From Scilla litardierei (Eukaryota > Streptophyta > Magnoliopsida > Asparagales > Asparagaceae), in NCBI GenBank assembly GCA_030789695.1, contig CM061142.1:608601659-608665658 (forward strand): a DNA stretch of 64,000 nt. The letters are read 5' to 3'. A model generated the notes under the pieces. It was not told where the DNA came from. It searched no databases and saw only the letters and a program-made list of their open reading frames with translations. Below are positions 34,019-46,560 of this stretch, in pieces (position 1 is the first letter of the stretch; the number at the start of each line of letters is the position of its first letter). Both the position numbers and the translations under genes were made by a program.

Positions 34019-35421
34019 AAATTGGTATTTCACATTTAAAAACAATAAAATCCTTGCTCTATAAACCAAAATGAACAAATTGCCAAATAAAACAACCCAA
34101 AATTTAAAGTTCTCCATAAAAACCTAAACAAAGCATCAAGAATTTGATTTCAATCGTTTGGAAATTATTCACCAGTTATCAGTATCGATCGAGTTGTAGA
34201 TATCCATGTTCAAATAATTTTATTGAAAAAATAGGCATTCTAAAGCATCTGTAACAAACACAGTTTAAAAGAATTAGAATAAGAAAAAAGAACACATATT
34301 TCATGATTTTAAGCCCATGATACAATGATGAGAAATAGTAAGAGAAAGATTTAGTGATATGGCATCGAAAAAAACCAGAGCCTGGAATCATACCGCCATT
34401 GGAGCGATCCCTAGTTAGCTAGTAGTTCGCTGAGTACCGAAGCAACTGAATCGAGATAAACCAAGGAACCAGCTATAACGAAATGATTAATGCATAAAAG
34501 AGAATTTTTCTAGCCCATGATAACTCATCTGTAACATTCTAATGTCTAATTGGCCTATGAACTAATTCTAATGTCCAATAATCTAAACAAAAAATCATAA
34601 TTTAATCTATTAATGGCATCTGTAACATACACATGATAAGAAAAAGAACACATTTCATGATTTTAAAATCAGACAGAACATTTCTCCATTAAATTAGAAA
34701 TTTTTATAGCCAATGATACAATGTAGAGAAATTGGCCGACAAATTGTTTTATAATATTAATTATGACATGGCCTCTTTGTAACTCTCCACATTTTAACCC
34801 ATGGAGAAGCAAACCAACATTATCGTTAGCCAACAAAAACATAATCAAATGTTAAAAACAAAAAATGAGCTAAAGCAGGTCTAAAAGTTAATTCATAGTA
34901 TTTATACATCTCCATATTCAAACAATATCAGTGACCTGCTTTAGTTAAAAAGGGGGAGCAAATTCAAACAACATTCACCCCAAAATTGAGACTTCATGAT
35001 TCACATGTTCTGTTCATTTATCTAAAGCATATGATAGACAACGGGATGAAGAGAGTGTTGTTTGGCTGAAGCTGGCAAAGATTTTTTCGATTTCCTTTTC
35101 AGCTTTCTGGATATGCTTGTGGGCTAAGTACATCGACTTATAATATCACACAACCTAAACTATATGCTAAAAGAAAAAACCCTTAACTATGAACAAATAT
35201 ACACAAAAATACATTTTGGATTGAACCATGCATTCCAACTTCAAAAACACCATCTCTCACCATCTCTCACACAGGCATTTAAAACCAACAAAATTTACAT
35301 ATGAAGGTAGTGCCGTGTGTCCTGAAAATAAAAAATAAAATCATAGATTAGAATAGAAAAATTAGAAACGAAGATATATCTAATTACTTTGTACAACTCA
35401 CTTTTATTACCTTCATCATGT
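34019..35421 (-). other. Helitron region between truncated Sirevirus and small gene
   Basis: AT-rich, about 1.4 kb, no convincing gene. A minus frame at 34179-34391 (70 codons) lacks recognisable features. The segment 34130-34195 is similar to the Helitron 3' region at 19425-19485. Confidence 0.5.
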
Positions 35422-36241
35422 TTAAGCAAAAAACCTTTTCATCATCACATTATAAAAAGATGGCGTGTCAAGCTCAATCCAAAGTGGAGAGTTAATAGGA
35501 TGAGCAATAACCTAGATAAATTAAGAACATAAATTTCTTAGAAAAATTAATATATATTTGATAATATGGAAAATTTTAAATTTATACATTTATTTACCTT
35601 TTTTCGTTGCAGTGGTGGATGTCGTGCTTTATGGAACCAAGCAAGCTCGGCAAGAACCATCTTCCACTTCTATAACAAAAAAGGTATTTGGATGGTCAAT
35701 GAACAGGATATTTTGAAAAACAAAATCTAAGATTTTTATATTACCTCGGAAAAGAAGATTGCTTTGTCTTCAATGTGACTCGTCGCCGTTGCTTGTAAAG
35801 TTCTTTTAGCAATTTGCTGGAAATAATAATAATAATAAACAGTCACTAATTTTTAATTTCAAAATGGGAATGTTTGTAACGGTATGCATACCTTATCAAA
35901 CCAAAATCCGATATAACCCCGTAGCTTGACATTTATGTGATTGTTTTGAAGTAACAGAACCTGTGAGAAGAAAAATGTTAATGCAAACATAGTAGATTAA
36001 AAATATAATGTAGAATTATGATAAGAAACTTACAGTTTTTGCCAAATCTGCATCATCATCTATCTATATAAAAATACAAACCAATATATTTTATCAAACA
36101 ATGCATACCGAAAACTATTAAGTCATGCAATGAAATGTAGTAAAGGAAAAAATTTCTTACCCTGTCATATATGGTAATGTGGGTCCACATTTTAAAGCTT
36201 GGTAACGTATGATAATGATATACCTGCATATTAGACAACAA
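35422..36241 (-). CDS. unidentified six-exon small gene in Helitron
   Basis: Minus strand. Exons at 36161-36241, 36034-36063, 35892-35960, 35745-35816, 35598-35669 and 35422-35511 give about 137 codons ending in TAA. All five introns have GT...AG ends and are phase 0. Exon products include YHTLPSFKMWTHITIYD, DDDADLAKT, NVKLRGYIGFWFDK, QATATSHIEDKAIFFSE, ELAWFHKARHPPLQ and NSPLWIELDTPSFYN: aromatic-rich, soluble, no membrane segment. I do not recognise the family. It starts 106 bp past the helicase stop, in the same direction, so it is either a Helitron accessory gene or a captured host gene fragment. The start is uncertain: ATG at 36241 or 36229 lies in what might be an intron end (TATGCAG). 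Confidence 0.55.
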
Positions 36242-36347
36242 TCAATAATAATTTTTTAAAAGATCATTTAAACAAATAATATAAATAAAACAATGTAAAG
36301 AAAGAAAGTTAAAAAACTTACATCCAATTTTTATCATACATTGGAAA

Positions 36348-38712
36348 TCATAGCAGAACTTCTGGGTAAACGATGTTTTCTGTGTTATTTATGTTGGGCT
36401 GAAGAAGGACACATACACGATCAAAAGATGTGCACCTTGAAAGTGTAACATTAAGATGTCCATGACTGAAAACTGGGGTCCGCAATTCAACTCCAACAAA
36501 TTTTACAGATTGTCCTTGGGCTTTATTAATCGTCATAGCATATGTCACACGGACAGGAAACTGCCTTCTTGTCATATGAAAAGGTAATTCTGTAGCCGAT
36601 GGAGACAAAGATATTCTTGGAATAAACACAAAACAACCGGCTGTATCCCCATTTAAAATTTGAGCTTCAATGACACGTGATGCACATCTGACAACCATCA
36701 ATCGAGTGCCATTGCAGAGCCCATCTTTAGGTGCAATATTTCGTAATAAAATAATAGGACAACCAACCTTAAGCTCAAGTGTAAATTGTGGCAACCCAGG
36801 AGGATCCAAAGAGTTTATGTACTCAGTTGGATATCTATTCATAATGGTTGGATCGGTTTCATCATTTTCAGAAAAACTGTCTGCAGCTTGATACGTAATC
36901 TTCTGTCCCGGAAAAATGTTTAATGCAGCAGCATTTATAAAAGTAACATCATCATTCCGTGCAGAAAGAATTATTCGTTCAGTAAGGTATGCCGGAGCCA
37001 CGACACCCTCAATATCAAGCTGCAGATAAATTTGAAGTATTAACTCGTTTAAATCGTTGCACCTGAATATGTTAGAAGGAAGTTCTACCACTTCTGTAGG
37101 ATTTGTCCCAACCTAATACATATAGATATAATTTTAGTTAAGGAATGGCTAAGATAAAAATAGTAAGTAAAATTAAATTAGGCATGAAATAAAATACCTC
37201 CAAAATAAATTTTGCAAAATTTGCATTCTCAACAGATGAGTTATTTAACCGCATATTTTGATCCAAGATCAAAACTTGTACAGAGCACCATAATACAGAT
37301 CGTCTCAATGTGGCACCAACAATTTCTTCTCGAACCCCCTTTGGTATGACGGGCAAGATTTGTCGGAAATCCCAACCAAGAACAACAGTAATACCACCAA
37401 ATGCTCTGGGGTTATCACACATATCTTGTAACGATCGATCCACTGCCTCAATATAGTGCCGATGTTGCATAGGTACTTCATCCCATATTATAAGTTTTGC
37501 TTTTCTGAATAATTGAGCTTGCATGGATTGCTTGCTAAAATTACAAATTGAAGTATCATGCACATCTAACGGGATACGAAATGTAGAATGTGCAGTCCGA
37601 CCTCCGCTAAGTAGCAATGATGCAATACCGGAAGACGCAACGGTGATAACTATATTTCCAAGACTATGCAACATTGTTGCTATTGCATTGTACAAAAAAG
37701 TCTTTCCAGTTCCAGCACTGCCGCTCAAGAAGAATGTAGTACCTTTATTTTCAAATACTGATGAAGTAATTGCTGAATAAGCATTGCGTTGTGCATCATT
37801 GAGGCAATCAATGTCTTTTTATGCATCCAATTGTTTCGCTTTATTTATAAGTTCCTGATGTTCATGCAACAATCTATTGCCAACAATTGCATTCCAATCT
37901 CCAGCAGGAAGTGACATTGGTGGAAAGTCAGATAGACACTTACCGTACTCTTCAAGCAATTCATTGATAAGGAATAATCCATAATCTTCAAGTTGGCCTT
38001 GAGTTGGGGTAGAAATTGCAAATAAAGTTTGTAATTTATGTGGAAGATCATCGCAAATGTGCATTGAAAATTCATTCCATAATGCAAGGGGGTCGATCGG
38101 CACACATTCGATAAGAATAATACAAAATAGTCTTCGTAATTGATATCCTGTTTTCATAATTGAAGCCTCGGAAAGACATTGTCTCCACTCGGAATCATCT
38201 TCAAGAAGACCTCTTGCAATACATGTTGCTTTGAATGTAGGGTACTCGATAGAATTGAATGTGTGTAAATTTTCCCACGATGTTGGCCCTTTAACAACTG
38301 TTAGTAGCAACCGTAGATAAAATCTCTCACCAGAATTAGGGGAGGCAAAATACATTCTGCCAATTGCATGTCCAGATTGTCTTGGAGTTCAGACCTTTGT
38401 TGACGAATGCCACACAAACTTTTGAGGAAATTCTTGATATGTGAGATCATGTGCAGACTCATGTAAAGCGCAACATGTAAAAAATTCAGTCAAAGTTGTC
38501 TTATCATTTTCAGCTCTAGACCTTATTGCATCTACATCTTCATCTGGATCAAAAATAACACGGTGTTGCCATGGTAAATGAAGTATCAATCTTTGAACTG
38601 ACGGAATCTCTTGATGCAAAGGATGCTCAAATATTCGCCAGGCAGCCTCAGGTGGTCCAATATATCTTGCATCAAGGTATTGTTGGATCTCATTTACTGT
38701 GCCCAATACCAT
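36348..38712 (-). pseudogene. Helitron helicase domain (Pif1-like) with linker, broken
   Basis: C-terminal half of RepHel, an SF1B helicase that unwinds DNA during rolling-circle transposition. Seen in order: a linker frame (38389-38712) with YLDARYIGPPEAAWRIF; a second linker frame (37819-38355); Walker A GSAGTGKT near 37700; Walker [10 protein letters not shown] near 37480; an intron at 37113-37197 (GT...AG, 85 bp); then the C-terminal helicase block (36348-37111) with [23 protein letters not shown] and the final LSRCTSF. Breaks: TGA at about 38387 where the family normally has Trp, and TAA at about 37817. The stops alone make it inactive, although each segment reads well conserved, so decay is recent. 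The domain order is that of plant RepHel proteins. Confidence 0.88.
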
Positions 38713-40736
38713 TGTGGTCTAATCATGACCTTTATAAATATACTTATTAATGTACTTCACACATCTGACCCCGGCACAAACTTCAACATTAATGTGGCAG
38801 TTAAAGTGCCTTGAGAGATACCTGTTGTGCAGCACAACATCTCGGTTATCAACCTGATGCCCCCTTACAGTATATAGATGCCCATTACTACGATGACGGT
38901 AAATAGGATATCCATCACGATCCAAGGTTGTTGCATCTGCATAATTTCGAGGGTATTTCTTAGTACACTTACCATTTTTCATACATGAAGCATTTGAATT
39001 CCGAGCACCACATGGTCCATGTACCATACATTTTGACACAGTATCGAATAATGCAGGATCTTGAGCAGGATCAGGAAATTCAACACAACAATTCTATCCA
39101 CTTGATCACATGTATGAATCTTATCGGGTCCACGAAGAAAGAAAAGAGCATGCATATGTGGAAGACCCCGTTTCTGAAATTCAATTGTAAATACATGTGC
39201 TACTTTCTTTCCAAATACATTATTGCCATCAATCTCCTTCATCAAAGCCTTTCTTTTTAACTCAAATACACGTGCGACTAAATCTGGACGGTCGGTAGCC
39301 TTTTGATTGGGCAGTAGAGCCGAAGTAATTTCTGGCCACTTTGGATTTGCGGTCACGGTAAGAAAAATATCCGGGTGCTGGTTATAACGTGTGATAGCCA
39401 TCGAGTCTTGAAATATTTCAAACATGTGACGTGCACTGCCAGTGAAAGATGAAGGAAGTATCATGCGCTGTCCAATTTGGTCGCATCTGGCATATGCATC
39501 GATATCTGCAAGACCCTGATAGAGCTCTGAGCGGAGTTTTCGTTGATTAAGTTTGATGAATGTCAAACGATGTTGCTCAATTACTGCCCAAGCATCAACT
39601 ATGAACTCCTGGAATAACTTTCCAGCTCTCAAAATTGAAGAATACTCGTTCTGTCTTTCAAACAGACGGTAGCTATAAAACTCACACATGGTCAGGCGTC
39701 TACTTGAGGATATGTTTTGAACTGGATCCCACTGCTTCAACTCATGTCCCATCCAAGCTGACCATCAGGAAATAATAAGACGTAGTGTAATGGTAAGTAT
39801 GCAAGATGAGTCTCATTGATTTGCATTAATTGATGATTTCCTCGAAGATGTAAAACTATATCTCGCATCCCGGAAGGTCGATAGCCATCGCCAGGTAAAA
39901 TAACCGCAATCTCATCTACGGTTGGGATGTTATAACGGCGACGATCCTTGTTTGAATTGTAATGCAGATATACAGGAAGATCATGACCATATGAATCTGC
40001 TTGAGATAAAACAGAATACGCCTGACAATATAGTTTGATGAATGGATTTATGCCCGATAAACAATTTTGAATAATTTGTAAGACATCCTTGCTCAAATGT
40101 GGATTTCTATTACTTCAGAACTCCATAGCAGAATCCGGATCATATATGTAAAGTTGACAATAACTTGCTGTTTGATCCGGTTGGGGCAAAAGAGATCATG
40201 TTCGATGGCATAATTCTCCATGAATAGTAAATATGTTCGGGCCTCTGCCAGCAATCAATCTTTGATCCATTGTCACACCAAGGCTGGTAAATGCATTAGC
40301 TGTATTATACTCCCGAGTATACATTCGAAATGATTTTGATGCCTCACTGTCACCATCATATAATTCTCGAAGTGCTGGAGGGGGTTCATTAAGTTTCGGC
40401 AATTTTACTTTTCCTTGCAAACAACATGTTCCAAAAAGATGTGTTCTCAAAGTTGACTTCGACAATTGTTCATCCAACCAGTGTAGGGCTGAACAATGAG
40501 GGCATGGAATGTTCATTAATCCAAGATAGTGCCGACCAAAATCAACCTGAGTTGGTGGACCAGAGCCATGCTGAGTTGACCGACATCGGAAGATCGAGGA
40601 TGAGCCAGCGTCTTCTTGTGCAACTGGAGAAGTTGTTAATCCAGGTGTTATTTGAGGTATACAGATAGGAGTCATATATCGAGATATGTTTCGTTGAGCT
40701 TTTTCTCGTTCTCTCCTTTGACATTGAGCTAAACAC
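38713..40736 (-). pseudogene. Helitron Rep (HUH endonuclease) domain, broken
   Basis: N-terminal half of RepHel, which nicks and joins single strands. The exon starting at 40736 carries a basic QRREREKAQRN segment, a zinc-finger-like CPHCSALHW...GTCC (about 40435-40510) and YNTANAFTSLG. Later come the Helitron_like_N pattern EFYSYRLFERQNEY (about 39670), the HUH motif GLPHMHALFFL (about 39140) and the two-tyrosine motif KYINKYIYKG (about 38725-38755). Breaks: TGA near 40194 and 40127, frameshift near 39740, frameshift near 39085 and TAG near 38717. Catalytic motifs themselves are intact. At least three upstream exons are tandem copies of its first coding segment (see 40812-42380). Confidence 0.88.
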
Positions 40737-40811
40737 CTAGCCAAAATAAAACCATAATAATTAAATAAAATTAAGTTACATTAAGGCAGAGTAGCTCTTA
40801 TGAATAATAAC

Positions 40812-42380
40812 CTGGCAGATGGTTCATCATCTTCAGCACATATCGTATCGTTATGCAAGGCTGAGACCTCATCTTCATGTTCAATGGGAGAAGTTGGTAC
40901 TGCATATGTGCTTTGAGGCATATCGAGTACACTGGTAGGAGTCATATATCGAGATGTGTTTACTTGTATTTGTTCTCGTTCTCTCCTTTTGCGTTGAGCT
41001 AAAGCCCTATCCAAATTTAAACACAAAAATAAACACAACTAAAATACATGGGAGGAGAAAAGATTTTATGTATAGGCGGGTTGATAATGACCTGACAGAT
41101 GGTCCAGGAACTTATCCGGAAATCATATCGTTACGCGAGTCTGAGACAGCATCTTCGTGGTCAACCGGAGAAGTTGTCGCGGCTGGTGTTATTTGAGGTA
41201 TATCAAGTACACCGTCAGAAGTCAGAGCGTGAGATATGTTTCGTTGTTCTTGTTCTCGTTCTCTCCTTTTGCATTGGGCTAAAGCCCTATCCAAATTTAA
41301 ACACAAAAATAAACACAACTAAAATACACGGGAGGAGAAAGATTTTATGTACAGGCGGGTTGATAATGACCTGACAGATGGTCCAGGAACTTGTCCGGAA
41401 ATCATATCGTTACGCGAGTCTGAGACATCATCTTCGTGGTCAACCGGAGAAGTTGTCACGGCTGGTGTTATTTGAGGTATATCAATTACACCGTCAGAAG
41501 TCAGAGCGTGAGATATGTTTCGTTGTTCTTGTTCTCGTTCTCTCCTTTTGCGTTGGGCTAAAGCCCTATCCAAATTTAAACACAAAAATAAACACAACTA
41601 AAATACATGGGAGGAGAAAAGATTTTATGTACAGGTGGGTTGATAATGACCTGACAGATGGTCCAGGAACTTGTCCGGAAATCATATCGTTACGCGAGGC
41701 TGAGACAGTCTCTTCTTGTTCAACCGGAGAAGTTGTCACGGCTGGTGTTATTTGAGGTATATCAAGTACACCGTCAGAAGTCAGAGCGTGAGATATGTTT
41801 CGTTGTTCTTGTTCTCGTTCTCTCCTTTTGCATTGGGCTAAAGCCCTATCCAAATTTAAACACAAAAATAAACACAACTAAAATACATGGGAGGAGAAAA
41901 GATTTTATGTACATGCGGGTTGATAATGACCTGACAGATGGTCCAGGAACTTGTCCGGAAATCATATCGTTATGCGAGGCTGAGACAGGCTCTTCTTGTT
42001 CAACCGGAGAAGTTGTCACGGCTGGTGTTATTTGAGGTATATCAAGTACACCGTCAGAAGTCAGAGCGTGAGATATGTTTCGTTGTTCTTGTTCTCGTTC
42101 TTTTCTTTTGCGTTGGGCTAAAGCCCTATCCAAATTTAAACACAAAAATAAACACAACTAAAATACATGGGATGAGAAAAGATTTTATGTACAGGCGGGT
42201 TGATAATGACCTGACAGATGGTCCAGGAACTTGTCCGGAAATCATAATGTTACGCGAGGCTGAGACAGGCTCTTCTTGTTCAACCGGAGAAGTTGTCACG
42301 GCTGGTGTTATTTGAGGTATATCAAGTACACCATCAGAAGTCAGAGCGTGAGATATGTTTCGTTGTTCTTGTTCTTGTTC
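40812..42380 (-). repeat. tandem array of a 195-bp RepHel N-terminal exon plus intron
   Basis: Minus strand. Five complete exon copies (40812-41006, 41092-41286, 41371-41565, 41651-41845, 41931-42125), each 195 bp, and a sixth truncated at its 5' side (42211-42380). Period 279-280 bp. Each intron is 84-85 bp with GT...AG ends; the last (40739-40811) joins the main Rep exon, which begins with a seventh, related segment. Exons end in AG and the next begin with G, so each junction restores an Arg codon and the frame is kept. The unit encodes 65 residues: ALAQRKRREREQ, a Thr/Pro/Ile stretch and an acidic DHEDDVSDSRND. Basic cluster suggests nuclear targeting (inference). All five complete exons are open. 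Confidence 0.8.
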
Positions 42381-43299
42381 CCAAAATTTAGGTCACCTCA
42401 AGAGATTTTAGTTCTCACATTGTTTAATTACTCACACAATTTTAGGTCCACTATGAATTTAATCTTGAGAGGCTCTCAACATGTATAATAAATCAAAAAA
42501 TAAACAGCCTTGCTTCATACCAAGTTAGTTTATTTTGCTTTATTTTGCTTTCTAAGTCAAACATTTTTTAGCCAGCATTCAAACATTTTTTAGCCATCAT
42601 TCAAAGGTTTTTCTCTTTCAAAATAGCTTTATCATTCAAAGGTTTTTCTCATTCAAGTATTCAAGTATTCAAGCTTGGATATACTTTGATATGCTTGGAG
42701 TATTCAAGTATTCATTTGCTATACTTGCATTGAAATGAGCATGTTATAGCAGGTTCTCAAAGTTAATTTCATTCCAGTAGTACAAAATTTCAGTATTACG
42801 TAGCTGTTTGAGAAGATGGAATTTGAAGAAACAAATTTTGAGTTATGTGAACAAAGTATATCCAATTTTGAAGGGCGTTAAGTACATCCAAATTTTTAAC
42901 CAAGAACCAAATTTGAAGATGGCAATTTGGTATAACAAAAAAATGAACACAGAATTTTGTGTTTAAATCTTTTGAACTCAATAAATGTCCAACTAATTCA
43001 ACACATTTCAGTTCTCACATAACTCAAAATTTGGTTCATCTTCAAATTCCATCTTCAAAACATGAAGAACACAAAAAAATTGAACACATAATTTGGTGTT
43101 TAATTCTTTGTTTTGGTGGAATAGCAGTGAACCCTATGCATATCATCAATTTTGTAGTCTAAAATGCCAAATTTCATAGCATCACTTTTTTTCCAGTTAA
43201 CCCTATGCATATGCTATGATATTGTTAACCCACATGATAGTTAACAGCCTTGGTATAATGCAGATATGCATATGCTATGTTATGCTATGTCATTTAACA

Positions 43300-43645
43300 G
43301 GATTGGTGGGTGATCCAATGATTGGTGGGTGATCCTGTATGGTATGGCATTTAACAGATCCTATGATATCCTTTATAATCTGTTAACCTGCTATGATAAC
43401 ATGTATGGTTGGTAGGTGATCCTGTTAAATTGCACATAGCATAGGATATTATAGCATATGATTGGTGGGTGACATAGCATACAGGATCACCCACGAATCA
43501 TGTTAAATGTCACAGTTTGATCACATTAACTGGAAATATCATAGCTATGAATAATCTATGAATAATCTGTGTTAAATATCATTAGCTGCATTATACAGGA
43601 TCACCCACCAATCATGTGTGTTCATTTGAATACAGGATCACCCTA
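43300..43645. repeat. cluster of GGATCACCCACCAATCAT in both orientations
   Basis: Copies near 43301, 43319, 43405, 43459 (ATTGGTGGGTGATCC orientation) and 43483, 43600, 43634 (opposite orientation). Confidence 0.8.
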
Positions 43646-46125
43646 GGCATATGCTATGATATGTCATTGATGAGTTAACAATATCATAGCATGCCATGAA
43701 CTAACAATAACAGAAATACGTTTAAAATAACTAATGAGTTCAAATTCATTTCAGTTCATATAATTTAGGCACTTGAACTCATATGTATTTGTATGAATAT
43801 GACAGGATTTAACATCAAGTATTTATATGAACTGAAATGAATGCCCAAATTAAAGTTATTGAAATGAAACCCACAGGTGCAAAACATACATTAACTAACT
43901 TTGCACATTAACAAAGCTAATCAAAACAAACATGGTTTTGAGGCTAAAGCAAATGCTTTACCTTTTCATTTCAGTTCATCAAATGCCCAGATTTCATAAA
44001 AGCATATGTATTCAAATATCCCAACATGTGCTTCAAATAGTTCATTCTCTCAACATAGCACATAGTTCAAATAGTTCAAATAGTTCATTCTGAATGGTTT
44101 GCTCAACATTTCAAATAGTTCATTCTCTCTCACAGGACATATGAATCCATTGCAATTTCCGGTGGCAGTATTCATCAAGAACTCATCAAGAACTCATCTT
44201 TTCATTTAGCCTAAATGAATGACAATTTCATTTCACAGGACAAAATAGCAATTCATTTCACAGGACAAAATATCTTTAAGTATCAAATTTAGTTAGCCAA
44301 GTGTGCTTTATCATTCAAACTCACATGCAAACTCATTCAGTATTCATTTACTATAAAACCCTTTGAAGCAAGAATATCAAATTGTTTAGTATTCATTTCC
44401 CAAAGGTTCTCAAATTTACTATAAAACCCGTTGAGGAGGACTAATGAGAAATACCTTGGCCTACAAGCTTGGTGTATTTTCAAACAAAAGTGGTGAGTTC
44501 TTCAGAAAATGGCAAAAGTTTCTCAGTTAGTGGAGGGTGCTATCCATGATTAATTTGTCCTGCAAATAGTTAAACCAAAATAGTTAGAATTTACACATGC
44601 AAACAATTGGACTAAATTCTTTAGCAAATCATATGAATAAAAATGAGTGAAGATTGAGCAATTCAAATGAGTGAAGCAAATATTAGTCCAACCAAATTAA
44701 CAGGACAATGAAATTAAATGTAATGAGTTGAGCTAAAGCCATTTGAATGACATTTCAAATATGAACATTATTTAATGATTTCAAATATGAACATTATCAG
44801 TTTTTAGCATGTTCAAATATGAGCATTATCAGTTTTTAGCATTTTCAAACTGAAATTTATTTTAGCATCTCTCAATCTCATATCTATTTCTAGTCTACTC
44901 TTATCCATGAGAAAACATGCCTATTTTGATAATGACAGTATCAATGTTGAGAATATTTGAAATGTCCTACTGTTATGCTAATTTTGAACATATATGTCAA
45001 AAATTATCTCAATTATAGGACATATCAAAATTCCTACTGTTAACAAGACATATCAACATATATGTCAAAATTATTAAAATAGATTTGAACATGTTAAATT
45101 TTGATATGTCCTACTGTTAATCAACATATATGTCCTATAATGAAAGTATCCATGTTTATTGGATAAGTTATAAATTTCCAAAAGTTTCATACTATTTTCA
45201 AAAGTTTCAGACACACATTTCTCAATTCAATGAAACTGTTAAATTTCTCAACACTGAATTCAAAATGATGTATTCATCAAAATTTTCATCAAAATTTTCA
45301 TCAAAATGAATTCAGTGTTCATCAAAATAAATTCAGTGTTCATCAAAATTCTCATCCTGAAAATGAGTTCAGTTGCTTGATATAAGAACTCACATTTTTG
45401 TTATATCAAGCATTTTGAATTTTGTGTACTCCAAAAATATTGTGTGTAAAATGAACTCCAAAAAGAATTTTGTTCCTACACTGAATTTTGAATTTTGGCT
45501 TGATATAACAATATTGTTAAATTACACTGTCAAAGTAACAAAAAATGTCATGTTAAATTTTCAAAGTAACAAAATTTAACAAAATGTCATGTTATGACAT
45601 CAAAGTAACATTACATCAAAGTAAAATAATCAACAGAATTTAACATGATTAATTGAGTGCATATCCAAAATGCAAATTGAGTTCATATCATGTCAAGTAA
45701 CATTATCATTTGACATTCAAAATGCAAATTTTGAACTCAATTGAACTCAATCTTGAGTGCATACCCAGGATATGAACTCAATTGAACTCAATGTTGAACT
45801 CATATTGAGTTAATATCCTAATCTTGAACTCAATTGTTCATATCCCAGGATATTGCTAGGATATCATGTATCCTAGTTACTTGAACTTTATCATATCCCA
45901 GTCCAAGTAACTAAAATTCAAATTCAAAATTCAAATTGAGAATTTTTAGTTACTTGACAGGATATCATATAACAATTCAAATTGATATTCAAAATTCCAA
46001 TTCATATACAATATCCAAATTCAATTCATATATTCAAAATTGTTACTTGACAAGATATTGCTATCCCAATTCAATTCAATTGAATATTGGGTTGAAAAAT
46101 ATTCTATTTCAAAATTGAAATCAAG

Positions 46126-46316
46126 GTTCAAAATTGAACATTGGGTTGAAAAATAAGCACAAAATTTTGTCATTGGTTTGAAAATTTCATTGCAGTCAAA
46201 AAATTTTCAAGGTTCCAAATTCAATTCAAGGTTCAAAGTTGAATATTGGGTTGAAAAATAAGCACAAAATTTTGTCATTTGTTTGAAAATTTCATTTCAG
46301 TCAAAAAAGTTTCTCT
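46126..46316. repeat. tandem duplication of about 115 bp
   Basis: Two copies of a segment with TTGGGTTGAAAAATAAGCAC followed by AAAATTTTGTCATT and AAATTTCATT(G/T)CAGTC. Confidence 0.8.
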
Positions 46317-46560
46317 TTCAAAAAATTTCAATTCATTCAAATTTGGGTTTGTCCCATGACTGTTTGACAAATATGGGTATGTCCCAATGAAATTTTTGAC
46401 AAATGTGGGTATGTCCCAATCAAAATGTTGCTATTTCAAAAAAAAATTTGCATTCCCCCCTCAAAATACTCACCTATGAGGTTATACCAATAATCTCTAC
46501 ACATGACACATTTGCATTTCCCCCTCAAAATCTCACCTCTGAGGTTATACAAATAATAAC

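Larger units (their letters stand above)
42381..46555 (-). other. Helitron 5' region, AT-rich, no gene recognised
   Basis: About 4.2 kb of AT-rich sequence with short dispersed repeats: GGATCACCCACCAATCAT in both orientations (43300-43640), ATCAAAATTTTC repeats (45275-45350) and a tandem duplication at 46126-46316. No open frame above 70 codons is convincing. It may hold the promoter, leader or a long intron of the RepHel gene. Confidence 0.5.

Noticed and set aside
33191..34117. 308-codon frame as a complete gene
   Set aside because: The first 33 codons come from Helitron DNA beyond the 34018 junction; the rest is a truncated env-like gene.
40954..42315. Plus-strand repeated frames of about 125 codons over the exon array
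   Set aside because: They cross predicted introns and read antisense to RepHel; the minus-strand exon model with matching splice sites explains the repeats better.
40812..42380. CRISPR array
   Set aside because: Units are near-identical over the full 280 bp with no unique spacers, and the DNA is plant nuclear. The LTR inverted repeats (20459-21105) were rejected as CRISPR for the same kind of reason.
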